A stretch of DNA of 64,000 nt from Kryptolebias marmoratus (GCF_001649575.2 NC_051449.1:11263064-11327063), one strand, 5' to 3'; shown: positions 41,021 to 53,123, counted from the stretch's first letter. Translations and numbers: made by a program. The notes: a model not told the origin generated them from the sequence alone.

Positions 41021-43709
41021 GTTTATCACATTTTCACAGAAACCCACTTTTTAAATAATCTGAATTATTTCTTAAAAAGGGAAAATGAGTTGTTTTGAAG
41101 TTTTTTGTTTGTTTGTTTTACAAGACCAGTTTTAAAGCAACTCCATTAAAAATCCCAGTATATGCAGTTATGACACGACAGCCTCAGTTTCTTGGCCGCG
41201 TTCCCTCCTGGCTCATGTAGGAACAGAAGCAAGCCTCAACCAACCATCTGCTTTCTAAGACTTTTTTTAACCTCACTGGTACAGTAAAAAAGTGAATGAG
41301 ACACAGTATTTTTGTTTTTATGCATTAGAAACCAAAGCACACCACAATTTCTCATCATTTTTAAACCAGTATTTCTAAACCCCTGCAGGGTTTTTTTTTT
41401 TGGTCTTGTTGCTCGAGGGCCAATTCAGTGAGTATGCAGCTCACTTCAAATGTAATTTTTATTCAAAGCAAAGCTTTCCCTGGCTAATAGAGCGCACGTA
41501 GAGTTCCCGAGCCCATTTTCTTCATCTGCCCGGGAAAAGTAGGGCAGCCCGAATCTGTGGCTTCATCATTTCATGTGCTGAAGTGAGCTTTGTCAGAGTC
41601 TTTAAATAAATCCGCTTCATCCTTCAGTCATTTCAGCTGAAAATGCACTGTCATGTTTTCACTCTTGTTAACATCACAGTGCCACTTAATGGGCAGTTCA
41701 CCTCTTGTTAGGAAACCACTGCTTTGTGAAAACAGGTGCTCGTAATGTTTCCGCTCGCAAGAATAATCCAGTTTTTCCAGTTTTCCTCCCATTATCTCCG
41801 GCAGCAAAGCTCCAACCTCAGCAATAACCTGCAGATTTAATGATGTCTCTCTGCAGGGTTGGACAATGACAGCCACATAGTATATAAATCCACTGAGACT
41901 CAACAGAAATGCAACTCTAGCAACCCCTAGTGGCGGCTCTTTCCCATCACACAGGAAAGCTGTTTGGTTGGAGCAGCCAGATGGAGCTTGTGTTGAACTT
42001 TCTGTCGCAAGGCATCTTGAGAGAATGTGTTCGGAAACTAGGCAACATTTTTTTTTCCTTTGCGCCAGATTTCCAAGCCAAGCCCGCGTTGGTTTCTAAG
42101 CTGGCTAATCAGTTCGACTGAACAATTAGGCAGAGCTGAGCAGCTGCTTAATTAAATGAACTAATTAAAGGTTTCACAATGGTGGCTGGACGAAACAGGT
42201 CTCATTTCCCTTCAAAAAATGACCCCAAACGCTCAGTCACACACAACCACTAAACCTCACATTTTACTGAAATACCTTTTTTTTTATTCATACGCTTTAA
42301 AGGAGTCACACTTGGAATGGCTACTTCAGTTTATAAACGTCACAAAAATATTTCCTTCATTACATTTTTTTTCTGTTTTACCAATACACAAACAAAAAAA
42401 AGAACATACACACAAACAACACCAGCAATTCACAACGGGGTGTTTGCATCTCTATAAGTCTTTTTTTTTATCAGAACATGCAGAATGAGGCCCCATCATT
42501 TGGCACGACACTGAGCTTTGAGAAGAAAATGAGTCCTTCTGCGGATAAAAGAACGTGGCTCTGACTCCGCAGATGTGAGCTTGGCTGCTACTCCTTTTAG
42601 ATTTCTGAGATGGAACATTTAGGTCATTTGCATGCATTATTAATACTTACCAAAAAGAAAAAAAACAAAGAGTCTTTACTCAAAATCCAGAGCCAAAGAA
42701 AGGCTTTTCTGAAGAAAACCACTATTGTGCACTTTTATATAGCCCTCATCGGATTGATCCTGATATTTCAGTCTAAGGCAACTTTCCTTTTGAAGGAGAT
42801 CAGGGTTTTAATGTCTCCTGTCTGTGACCACTCGGGTTTATGGCTGACAAGAAGACATCACAGTGATAGGGAGCAGATACTTTGAAACTCTGTTAAACTT
42901 GGCTTTTCGGTGATGCATTTGTGAGAAAACTCTTGTCCAAATTAAATAGCACAATAGATTTAATGGTTGTTTTTTAAAATTAGCATGAAAGCTGTGGATT
43001 TAAACTGAAACCTTAACTGAAGGTTTGGAGACCATAAAGAGAAACACAGAGTTCACAGTGTTACTGTTAGAGTGATGACAAACAAAAGCTACATCGAACT
43101 ACAAGAAGGATGCATTTAAGAGCTGTGCATGTTTCCACGTAAATATACTGCAAACGTACTGGCTGCGTCAAGGATTTAATCTCCAGTGAGGGCATTTTGC
43201 TTTGGGACCCCCGTGGCCTATAAAGTTAAGTGCCCCTGAAACGAGTTCACCGCTGAGAACTGGCTCGCCAAAATGCCAAACGTCTCCTGTCGAAATCCGC
43301 CGCTGACCTTCCGAATGTACTCTTTTCAGGACAAATGAACGATCCGGTTTCTCTCTTGAGCCCTTGGAAATGTCCGCTGACAGATGGGCAGGCGGGTGCA
43401 AAACAAATACACTCGGACTGTTTCAGGTGCTTTTGTTTTCGACAGCAAAATTGTTTGTAATGCCCCTCGTTTAAAACAGGCCTGCAGGGGAACGGCAACA
43501 CAGAGGTAGGGATTTTGGTACCAAAATGTCAAAATCCACATACACTTGAATGCTTTGCATGCTAGTAACTTTTTGCACAGTAAGAGAGAGAAAAATAATA
43601 CTCTTGACAACCATATATGGCACAAACAAGGATCAATCCCAGCGTGTCCTGGACTCAGAAGCATATTTACACAGCATGAGCTCTGGCTTTGGAAGCGTCT
43701 CTGCCCCCG
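41021..43709. other. Intergenic DNA downstream of tmem275
   Basis: Nothing recognised. Overlapping short frames at 43,168-43,664 (minus strand) lie just past the tmem275 stop and may be part of its 3' UTR. A T run is at 41,392-41,401. Confidence 0.4.
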
Positions 43710-44330
43710 CTAGGTGGTCCCGTCGTCACGCGGCAGGTTGAGCCTCACCTCCCCGTCTGCTGCTGCTGCGGAGGCCGAGTATGCTGCGGTGCCAGAAGCG
43801 CACGAAGGGCCGTTGCTCTCCATGGTGAAGAGCTTGCACGGCCCCGGCAGGGTCGCGTCAGGGGACTCCATCTCGGGGCTGGGGGCCCTCGACGATCCGG
43901 CGGACGACGTGGGGCTCAGCTGCACGGCCGTGGTGTCCTGCAGCGTGTGCTCGCTGGTCTCTATCTCGAACGCCGCCCCGCCGGCCAGCCCGCCGTGTCC
44001 CATCAACCCGGCGCCCCTGCCGCCCACCTTGGAGCCCCGCGAGCTGTGGGGGGGCGGCAGGCGGCTGCACACGCAGCAGGCCCCAAAGAAAGAGAAGGCC
44101 ACCAGCAGCAGGACGGGCCCGATGATGATCGGGGGGTTGGCAGAAGGCACCAGCGTGCTGAAGGCGAACGCTCCCACCAGGGTGATGTTGAGTCCCGCCA
44201 GCATGATGCACAAGCCACAGGCGCAACAGAGAGCCGGAGAGGGGAGGCCATGGGGGCGGGACTTCCTCTTCTTCTGCTGGGGCTCTTTTTTAGGCACAGG
44301 GGTGCTGTTGTTCTGATCAGCGAGAACCAT
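43710..44330 (-). CDS. tmem275: Tmem275-like two-pass membrane protein, single coding exon
   Basis: An uninterrupted 206-codon frame. A basic, lysine/arginine-rich N-terminus (residues 13-27) is followed by a cysteine-rich hydrophobic segment at about 32-58 and a second at about 66-89, which ends in a CCVCSRL cluster. A long polar C-tail rich in Ser, Pro, Gly and acidic residues follows; no cleaved signal peptide is evident. The two close helices predict a hairpin with both ends in the cytosol. The family's function is unknown. The symbol rests on this architecture and on kncn lying next upstream on the same strand, as I recall for human 1p33; I did not align it. Upstream of the ATG a pyrimidine-rich acceptor (ctgaaacag) suggests a spliced 5' UTR. 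The sequence is GC-rich, which creates long shadow frames on the other strand. Confidence 0.65.
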   Translation of the reverse strand: MVLADQNNSTPVPKKEPQQKKRKSRPHGLPSPALCCACGLCIMLAGLNITLVGAFAFSTLVPSANPPIIIGPVLLLVAFSFFGACCVCSRLPPPHSSRGSKVGGRGAGLMGHGGLAGGAAFEIETSEHTLQDTTAVQLSPTSSAGSSRAPSPEMESPDATLPGPCKLFTMESNGPSCASGTAAYSASAAAADGEVRLNLPRDDGTT

Positions 44331-45659
44331 GTCGACACCTCCGGGCAGCTTCTATCTTCTATCTGTTTCAGACACACAGAAACAAAAGAAGATAAACTTG
44401 CAGCAGTGGCGACATGACACTTGTTCCTCGCTCACATGGCAGAGTCCTCCCCGAGAGACAGAGCTCTGCCCGTTCATCACCGCCGCTGACGCTTCTCCAC
44501 GTTACAGATGTGAGCAGAGGCCACAAAACTGACATGCAGCGACCACCGCTTTGTGCTCGAAGAGATCAAACTGAAAACTAGGGCCACTGTGAGCTGCAGG
44601 TCAGTGGAACAGCTAAAACTGACATCTGACCAGCAACATCTAATCCTACTGTGTTCACTCCTTACTCACTGCTTTTACTCTCCCGGTCTAAAATGACTGC
44701 ACACGTCTAATTAAAACTCAATGATAATACAGGTATCTTCAACTAATTGTATGTTTTATCCACTCATCTCAGGGTCAGAACAGATTTAGATCTTCTGTTG
44801 GGTGTTTTTTTTTTGGCCTGTAAGCCTGTCTGATTACAACATTATTACAGATTAAAGGAGTTGTGCTATTTATCACAGATTATTGTGTGTAAAAGTTCCT
44901 CCAGATTGTTTAGAAATGGCTCAGAGGAACTTCTTTTTTAAGGTGTGTGTATGATTATATTAGTGATAGGAGGCCCAAAATCACAGCTGAAGTTTTAAAC
45001 CCTTTGATTATGTTTTTTTTTTTTTTAAAAAAAAGGGCCAAGATATTTTCTTTAAACGGAGCTGAACTGCAACCTCAGTTCGGCATCCTCCTCCTCCTCC
45101 TCCTCCTCCTCCTCCTGTCGGGTTCCTGGCCTCACCCGTCGCCATCAGTCATGATCCGAGATCTGATTAGGCGGGCCTCATCTGGTCGTTGTGCTGCCAC
45201 AGAGTGGTGAGCAAGGCATAAAATATAACTAAACTAAACAAAACAAACAACTATATGCTTAATGGGGACCGCATCTTTTCTGACCCAACAGGTGTTGCCA
45301 TGGAAGCTAAAAAAGGGAGTTGTGTGTGTGTGTGTCCACTCAGAAACAAATCCACCTGAGGGTATGGGAAAGGAAAATAACATGGCTAACTGCATCTACC
45401 ACTTTTAACCATGGCTCATCTTAAAGCAAAGGGACACGAAACACTTCCATTCAGATCTGTGTGAACAAAGTCAACAAATCTCATGTCCAATCAGATCAGA
45501 GGAGACATCTTTTTCTCTTCTTTTATGATGGAGACAACTTGAGCTGAACATAGGGGAGTCAAACAGCTAAACTCCACATGGTCCTCGGTAGCAATCCGGT
45601 TCGAAACGTTTCAACTCAGGGATGTAAACACAAAAAGAAGAGGAACCGAATCCACACTG
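44331..45659. other. Probable 5' UTR intron of tmem275
   Basis: Holds a (CTC)n trinucleotide tract at about 45,086-45,116, T and A runs near 45,010-45,035, and a TG tract near 45,321-45,334. No coding sequence seen. Confidence 0.4.
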
Positions 45660-46460
45660 GTCCGTGAACGCCTCACGAACAAGGCGACTCTCTCCTTTGC
45701 GCTGAAAATGTCCTCGCTGCTTCTTAGTGATTGAACACTTGTGTGTGTGTATGTGTGTGTGTCCTGATTAGGTGTGTGTGTGTGTGTGTGTGTATGTGTG
45801 CGCGCGCGGGGCTGGGTGATGATGCGGGCTGCACGGGGCCGGCGGAGGACTTCATCAAATTAGCACTTCCACCCATGCAGCGCGCGCGCTTCTCCAGGAG
45901 GACGCAGTAAACAGACCAGGAAGAGGGGGGGAGATTTTTAGGGAATAATTAAAAAAAGAACCCGTAGAGATCAAGTCTTACCCTTTATGTCGACATGCTG
46001 GAGGCGTTTCCATTGTCCGCTCGGCAGATTTTCACACGGATCCTCCGGCTGATGGTCGCATGTGGTTAATGACAGCTTCTTCTTCTTCTTCTTCTTCCTT
46101 TTTTTTCTCCCTTTCAGTCCAGATGGGCACCGATCAGTCAGCGGCAAGCGGATACAAGACGATCCGACCTGCTGGATCCGGCAGGAGAGAGAAGATCACT
46201 GAGGTAAAGGCGGCTTTTCTCGCAGGGGAGGGTGTGTGTGTGTGTGGAGGGGGGTTCTGACGCGCGGACCCGATAGGGACCTGGCCCAGCGGAGGCGCAC
46301 CTGACCGACGGCTCGCTCCTCCTGCAGCGGAAGCGATGGTTTCCCAGGCAGCTGTCCTCCGGGCGCTGCGAAGGCTAATCCCGATCTGAGCCGGTGTTCC
46401 CCTCCTCTGTGGACGCGACGCTGCTCTTGTCTCCTCGTCACCGAGACCATCCATCACCAG
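45660..46460 (-). promoter_or_regulatory. tmem275: CpG-rich candidate promoter and 5' UTR exon of tmem275
   Basis: CpG density rises sharply around 45,805-45,905 and 46,255-46,440. On the minus strand a good donor (AAAGG|gtaaga, exon end 45,982) could join to the acceptor before the tmem275 ATG, about 1.6 kb away. A tiny upstream frame ATG-TCG-ACA-TAA ends just before this donor. Transcription start and exon 5' end are not determined. The region could instead serve a plus-strand transcript. Confidence 0.35.
45739..45802. repeat. (TG)n microsatellite cluster
   Basis: Interrupted TG tracts ending in a short CG alternation (gcgcgcgcg). Alternating purine-pyrimidine DNA of this type can adopt Z-DNA. 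Confidence 0.9.
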
Positions 46461-46473
46461 GGTGCTGCTGCTG

Positions 46474-46474
<1 letters not shown>

Positions 46475-46531
<57 letters not shown>
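46475..46531. repeat. (TG)n microsatellite
   Basis: A nearly perfect TG tract of about 57 bp with one TA interruption. A shorter one follows at about 46,644-46,659, next to a (TC)n tract. Confidence 0.95.
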
Positions 46532-46533
<2 letters not shown>

Positions 46534-46660
46534 GGGGCGGGGAGGACGAAGATGCAGACTGTTGCTCTCTGTTTCTCAGCCTCAGCAGCACATGTTTAAG
46601 CGGGCGATAATGTTTTTTCTCCCTTGTCTCTCTCTCTCTCTTTCTGTGTGTGTGTGTGTC

Positions 46661-47036
46661 TGTTAGCAAAATATCTCACAAACTACAGGACGGATTGTAA
46701 TTAAGCTTGCAGAAAGTAATCAATGGATGTTGATCTACAACTGGTTACCTTTTGGAGCTAAGCCCATTCAACATGGCCGCCACAGCCAAGTCACCTTAGA
46801 AAACACAAAACCAACTATGATCCTGTCAGTTTTACAGATGTTGGGCTAAAATTTGGCGTGGTAGTGGCCGAGAGTCAAACAAACAGACTACAAGTGCTAC
46901 TAAAACTTCAGCATTAAGTGTTGGAGTCAACCCTGTTTGTCTGTTATCAAAATATCTCATGAAGCCCCGGACGTATCAGAGTTAAACTTTCAGAAAGTAA
47001 TAACTGGGTGAACATCTACAACTGATTAAGCTTGGC
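46661..47036 (-). repeat. Dispersed repeat family A, copy 7 (two monomers, reversed)
   Basis: Read on the minus strand this gives the family A order. On the plus strand it begins with tgttagcaaaatatctcaca and gtaatcaatggatgttgatc, followed by aacatggccgccacagcc. A second unit begins near 46,939 with gttatcaaaatatctcatga. It abuts a TG microsatellite at its family A 3' end. Confidence 0.7.
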
Positions 47037-49760
47037 TGTCCTTTTTATGTCCAGTGCTTGATCATCTTTGGAGGGATATTTGTTTGTTTGTTTGTTTGTT
47101 TCTATGAATCAGTCAGGCACAAAAAAAGCTCAAGAGCTGAACCTGAGTTATGTAGAAACTGAACAGGAAATTTAACAAAGAAAAGATAAGCACAGTTTGA
47201 CAATTATATTAGTATTTTAGCATCTCAGTCAGTCCTGAAAGAGCTATTAGCTGAAAACTCGTACTGAATGATGATGCGTCTCTCAGGGGCTGTTTTAGGT
47301 CTTTGATGGATTCTTTTCCTCCTCTTCATCTGCTGTTGATATTTCACTTGTCTCTTTTCTTTATTTAAGCACGCACAATACGTTATCACGGTCATGTAAG
47401 ACAACTGGATAGATTTTTTTTTTTTTTAAGCAGCAAAAATCCTAAGCAAAAACTTGCAAAGATGGTCAGATTGTCGCTCAAGTCTTCAAAATATGAAGAA
47501 ATTTTGTATTTGAGCAAACCCTTTAAGGTTTGCTTTGCAGTTAAGAGGGTAGTTTTAAGCTGGTGCAGATTTCTGTGCATGCCAGTTGCTGAACGCCGCC
47601 TTCTTCGTGATTGAACGTCACGAAGAAGAGTGGCCGTGCAGGGAGGCATTGTTGATCTGAGGCCTGACAATCAAGCCGCTGGCTGTCATCGAGGCGCCGC
47701 CAGCTCTTCAGCCTCCTGGCGGTTCGTCTCGTCAACGCAGCTCGCCGTCATTCAGCCTCACAGCACGTCGCGTTCGTCGTCAGGCCGCAGCCTCCTTCCA
47801 CTCGCTGCTTTTCATGCGGCAGCTGTTCTCCTTGTGCTGTCCTGAATGAGTGAATTGTGTTGCTCGGTGGGGGTGCGGGTCACTCTGTGCGTGTAATAGG
47901 TGTCCGTGTGAAACACATATGTCTGCAGAATTTGGCACATAACACAAGTTCCTAACTGTGTCACGGGGTGATAAACAACTCAGAAATTGGACCGCTCGGG
48001 TTAATTTGTCCCACTTTCCACCAGGAAATACTCCACCATTCCACCAGCAGTCATAATTTTATCTTCGTAGGTTTATTAGATTAAATAGTTAAATATGACG
48101 AGGTGATCTCAGCCCACACATCAGCTGAAGCAACATTTGTTGATTAGGCGGAAGCTGATATTTTTTTATTGGTTCATCATGTTGGCATCATGGCAGGTCT
48201 TGATCACTCGGTGACTGTTTCTGCTTCCGTCTCGATAAGACATCTGGCATGTCTGAAGTTCTGCAACAGACAAGTGCATGAGTCACAGCAGCTCCAGGTT
48301 TGATAGGACTGTAAAAAAAACCTAAACTACGTACAGCAGATCGATCTGTTGTACGACAGGTTGGGCTCAAACAAGCTGGCTACGTGTTATTTATATAATG
48401 TGGCAGTAAAGCAACTATCAAACATAATAAAATGTAATCACAAGAAAATGTTAATATAATAAATGTACAGTTAATTTTGCTTCCAAGCAGTCAGACTTAC
48501 TTGTAAACTTTTAATGTGATGTTGGTCAATATTTCTCCAGGCTTTCTGAAGTTTTTTATTCGTCTCTGATTGAGAAATGTTATTGTTGTTTTTTTTGTTT
48601 AGACCAGTTGGGTGAGCATTTGAAAAAGTCCCTGACCTCTTAACAAGCAACGGAACGCCATATTTACTTTCATTTCACTTTAAAGCATCCTGCAGGGTTT
48701 CTACGGTAACATATTTCAACACCAGGATATCAAAATGGTCGTCTAGACCCTCCTCTTTTGATTAACACCTCTTTTGACCAATTAGGTCGATATATGAGCC
48801 TTCCACAGCCAATCATGTTACAACTTTATTACTGAAATCCTAGTTACCGCTGCCAAAAAATGTAAATTGTTGTCTTTACAAAGACACCAAGCATTTGCAC
48901 GTATCCAAAGTGGTTCAAGAGCAGCATCCGATTCATTTTGGGTATGCTTTTTTCAGGCATTGTTTTTGCATTTAGGGGTGAGGGTTAACAGGCTCAACTC
49001 AAGGTGTGAGCCATTGTTGTGTCTACAACCAAGCAAAGAACCTGTTTTAAGTTGGATCTGTAGGCACTTTGCTACCAGCAGCCTGTTTATTTTGTTACAT
49101 TTTGGGAAAATGCCTACGATAATACAGTTTGACAGACAAAAATAAAATAAATTTGTAGGTTTGTGGCAACAAAGTGATCCCCAAACAAGCTGTTCCCTGA
49201 AAACTTGACATACAGTCAAAAAGACATAAGACATCTCTGGTCTTATGTTCCACGTCTTTATTCAATTTTAGTCCCTGTTTCTTACAGACTTTCAGACACT
49301 GGTCATCTGGTGCAAACAGATTTTTTGTTGTCCTAAAACTTAAACACAAACCGTACTAACCCTGAGACCAAAATGCACAACATGCCTAAACCTACTGCTC
49401 AAGATCACTTTTAAAGATTACAACAAAGTCAAACATTATAAAGAAATTAGGCTTGGTTTAAAATTTCTGAACAGCCAAGTTTAGGTCTAATGAGTCATAT
49501 TTAACCTGCAATATTTGTGTGAGCCTAACATTTCTAAAGAAAATCTCATGTTTGCCTTATTCAACTCATCAGTATCTTTGTTAAATTGTTTGTGGAAATG
49601 AAAAAATAAAAAACTGGGCATCAATAAACATCATAGTTTTACATTAAGGTGTTGAATGAGTGACATCCTAAGGGACAACTTTTCTTTCCCTTTGTTTGAA
49701 ACAAACAAACAAAAATCACACTCCCTGAGCATGACTATGTGAAAAAGGACAGTTTATCGG
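47037..49760. other. Intergenic DNA between tmem275 and kncn
   Basis: Contains a (GTTT)n tract at about 47,080-47,101 and otherwise unassigned sequence. The part near 49,760 probably includes the kncn 3' UTR; a minus-strand AATAAA lies at 49,258-49,263. No other gene recognised. Confidence 0.4.
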
Positions 49761-51804
49761 TTAATACCCCTCGTCTGGGTTGGGTTCGGCCGTCGGTCCT
49801 CCCTCTGCAAAGGTTCCCATTCGACTCTTAGAACGCTCCAGCTGGAGCTGACTCTGAGTTCCTGAGGAGAGCCGACGGGAGAGCAGATAAAACCCGAGGA
49901 ACGTGTGCCACACACAGGTGAGTGAAGGATCCAAGGATGCAGACAGAAACACAGGGATGCAAAGAAACTAAAACAGCATGGGATGGAGAAACTGATTTTT
50001 TTTTAATTTACTGGAATAAACATAAAAGGGATCATCCTGAGAGATAATAATGAGATTTGGAGGAATCACTCCAATAACGACATCTCTCCCACTGGAGGTG
50101 ACGCTCATCCCTTTTTATGTGTTCACAGATATGAAGACTTTTATTTTTTGATGAAGAGGAGAAAGTCAAAGACTGCAGCCCTTTTTCCCCCCAACTCACC
50201 TTCTCGCCTCAGCGTCTCAGCGGGTTGATCGGCTGCTGAGGGGTGCACCCTGAAGTTTCCTGACAAGTTAGGAAGCCAGAATGTCATAAATGTCGTGACA
50301 GAACCTATGTACCACACGACAGAACTTACCAAAAGATGGGAAAATGTTGTTGATGTTCAGCCAGGCTTTTATGAAGGGGAAAATGGATATGAGAAGACCT
50401 GGGGAAAAAAAGTGGCAATATAAAATGTTACTTTATAACTGGCATATTTTAATTCTCCTTCCAGTTCTGATTGGAGCGTGAAGTAATATTCGAGAGGCCT
50501 TATGATGAGCCTCTTCGTGGCGCTGAGCTCCAATTCAGCGCAGTTATTGATTTCTTTGCCTTATGAGCCCGATAAGGCGGCGTTTGCAGGCTGGCAGCTC
50601 CTGAGGGTGGCTGAGATGCGCGTCTGTGGCTCGAAAATGTCACGGAACTGCAAAAGGAGTGAAAACAATCTGCCGAGAACACTCTGTTCACGCTCATTAG
50701 TCAGCCTATGTGTCGGAGGCGTCATCGAAGCACCCACCTCCCCCCCTCCACATAATTAGACGCCGCTCAGCCGCACAGATGCTGCCGCGAGAGGGAGAAG
50801 TCTCAGTCGCGCCTGATTTGATTTGCAAATTTGTGTGTGTGGTGGTGGGGGGGCACGTTATAGGAAGACAAATGAATTATTGAAAGCTGATCGGATCGTC
50901 GGTGAGAGTAAACTTCCCATTAACTATGCATGCTGATGTTGTCTTCCTCAGATCAAGCTCTGCCCTCTTGCTCCTTCTGGACAGGGAGCCCGCTGGGACA
51001 CGCCTTTATCTCGGCCACGCAGCTCTGCCCGCTTTCAGCTGGTTCTGGTTACTCTGTTGGATCAGATGAACGCCCGATGGAAAATGTCACAGACCACAGA
51101 TCCTGGCATTCCTCCGTGACACATATTCATTAGTTTGATGTGCGTGTGTCCTCGCACAAACGGGCAGCACTCTGTTTTCACTTTTTTAAAGCAGTGAAAG
51201 TACCTTATTAGTGTTTTGGAGGGTTTGTGACATTTGTTTCCCTTCAGAGCCAATTTTCCTACTCTGACATGTTCTTTTTAAAAAATATTTCCTTGACTCC
51301 ATGACAGCAGCGTCCAATCCTGGTCCTGGAGGGCCTCTATCCTGCAGGTTGTAGAGGTTTCCCTGCTCTTCGGCAGGTCTTCAAGTCCTGCAGAAGCCTG
51401 TCAGTCACTCAGTTATTAAAATCAGATGTGTCACAGCAGAGAAACAATAAAACATGCAGGATAGTGGCCCTCCAGGACCAGGGTTGGACAACGCCGCTAT
51501 GAAGATCACTCGGTTCAGTTATTTGGTACTGTCTGAACTCAGAATGTACAAAAAGAATGGTGTTATTTTGGTAAATACAAAAAGAAATCACTCTGAGCAG
51601 TCACAGCCTAATAACTTTACCCCCCAGCCAGGTCCTGCCAAGTGTCTGATTCTCACCGAGGCCTCCAGCTCCAAGGAAGATGCCTCCTACAGCATCAGCA
51701 TCACACTCCCGGGACACCCCGATGATGATGCAGCCAGCCACGATGCTGAGCAGGGCCGAGCCCACCCGTAGCCCATGGTACTCCCCGATGCTAACAGGGT
51801 TCAT
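49761..51804 (-). CDS. kncn: Kinocilin, complete, four exons
   Basis: Small membrane protein known from the kinocilium and apical microtubules of inner-ear hair cells and supporting cells. Minus-strand coding exons are 51657-51804, 50330-50398, 50200-50259 and 49761-49861. All have GT-AG borders, and every junction falls after codon position 1, giving 125 aa. Residues 12-31 form a first hydrophobic segment (LRVGSALLSIVAGCIIIGVS). Residues about 39-60 form a second, through GGIFLGAGGLGLLISIFPF, and are followed by KAWLNINNIFPSFG and FRVHPS. This whole core, in this order, matches mammalian kinocilin, whose equivalent parts read like GLLILAYPFLKA and LRIHP. The polar C-tail ends in PNPDEGY. The start at 51804 (MNPVSIGEY) fits the family's N-terminus. 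A family M MITE lies in intron 1. Confidence 0.88.
51308..51496. mobile_element. hAT-type MITE (family M) in kncn intron 1
   Basis: The left part tccaatcctggtcctggagg is mirrored at the right by cctccaggaccagggttgga in inverted orientation. The interior shares aaaacatgcaggatagtgg with the copy at 35,353. Length is about 189 bp. Target duplication is not clear. Confidence 0.75.
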
Positions 51805-51833
51805 TCAGCAGGTGGAGGCACCCCACCTGCCGC

Positions 51834-51854
51834 ACACACACACACACACACACT
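51834..51854. repeat. kncn: (CA)n microsatellite upstream of kncn
   Basis: A short CA tract about 30 bp upstream of the kncn ATG. It lies in the kncn 5' UTR or in an intron just before it; on the minus strand a ggcag acceptor-like site (cag at about 51,829-51,831) sits between the tract and the ATG. Confidence 0.85.
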
Positions 51855-52910
51855 CACTCAGGTAATAGTCCTGACACTGAACTGTGCTTCAGCCTGAGCC
51901 CTCACTGCCGTCTGCACAGATGCACTTCCATCCCCGCCTTTCACTCTCTGCGACGCAGAAGGCACTTTCTCCGTCTCCCGAGACTTCTCATGCATCTTTT
52001 AAAAGCGCGGCTCTGGTTTCCCCTGAAAATTAGAAAAGCTCGGAGCGCTGGCTCACACAGCAGCTCAAATCAGATCGTCTGGTAGCGTACGAGCTGCGTT
52101 CTACTGACATTTTGAAATTAAAAACTGATGACAAAACAGCAAGACAAAAAGAAAAGTAAGACAAAGCAGAGAGAGACAAGAGAGACGGAGGGAGGGGATG
52201 AAGGCAAAGAGAGGGAAAAAAGGCCACAATTAGGGAGCTGGACCATGTGCATCTTGTGTGATTTCTCTGTGAGCTTGAAGGAAATGTGTAATGAAAGGTT
52301 CAGAGAGTCCTCCATGGTGGGGGCCCAAGGCCATCCACAAAGGCATGCAGTTGCCATAGGAATAACATATCCATGGCAACGCCAGAAAAAAAGAGAGAGA
52401 GCCGGACTAACACCAGTGAATATAGGGTAACAAATTAATGTACAATACTGGGCGGAGGAGAGACACATTTCCTCCTCAACAAGTGAACTCTTTCCTTCTG
52501 TCTTCATTCATTATTAATCAGTGTGAACAGAAGAGTAAAGAAAAACTGAAACTAGGAAATAAATCAGATGCTTATCAGCCTTTGCAATTGCATGCTAACC
52601 TGTTATGTCACTCAGTGGGTCAGCAGTTAACAAGTTGTATAATGGCAAATGTAAATGTTGCTGGTGATTAAAGTGAATTATTATATTATTATTATTATAT
52701 TATTATAAGATGGAAATCTTTCTTGCTTAAGGTAACATATTTTTTTCATCCACATATGTCTTGCAGGCAAAGTGACTAAGCAAAAAAAAGTTTAGAAAAT
52801 GCCCTTTGTCTGTCCACTTTTTATCTAATAATTAATGCACGTGTTTGTTTTGCAAATATGTAGTCGTCCTCTGAATTGTTCTGTATTATAAAAAGAAAAA
52901 AAAAAAGTTT
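51855..52910. other. Intergenic DNA between kncn and the tRNA cluster
   Basis: Probably includes the kncn promoter. It holds an A/G-rich tract at about 52,130-52,220 and a TTA-rich tract at about 52,678-52,706. No gene recognised. Confidence 0.4.
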
Positions 52911-52982
52911 TGCGTTGGCCGGGAATCGAACCCGGGTCAACTGCTTGGAAGGCAGCTATGCTAACCACTATACCACCAACGC
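52911..52982 (-). tRNA. tRNA-Gly (anticodon TCC)
   Basis: The 72-nt cloverleaf is complete. The acceptor stem GCGTTGG pairs with CCAACGC and the discriminator is A. The D arm contains TGGTATAGTGG, the anticodon loop is CTTCCAA, and the T arm has GGTTCGATTCC. The 5' side begins at 52,982 and the 3' side ends at 52,911. A T-run follows on the transcribed strand, as expected for RNA polymerase III termination. The sequence closely resembles vertebrate tRNA-Gly-TCC. Confidence 0.97.
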
Positions 52983-53123
52983 ATCACGACGCAGGTCACG
53001 CGACATGAATCCTATGTGTTGTACATGCAACATCCTTGTGTCAAGAAGTCGAGCTGGAGACTGTACCAGCCTACTCATAGGATAAGAGAACTGAAAAGAC
53101 AAAAGAAGAAAGAAAACATGACA

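Noticed and set aside
43710..44330. Alternative identity of the membrane gene as a TMEM200 or TMEM171 family member
   Set aside because: Two close helices with a basic N-terminus are shared, but the characteristic motifs of those families are not seen, and the kncn neighbour favours tmem275.
43689..44417. Long plus-strand open frames (242 and 200 codons) opposite tmem275
   Set aside because: They are shadows of GC-rich coding sequence. Their translations are low-complexity (Arg/Gly/Pro-rich) with no domain, while the minus frame has two clear membrane segments.
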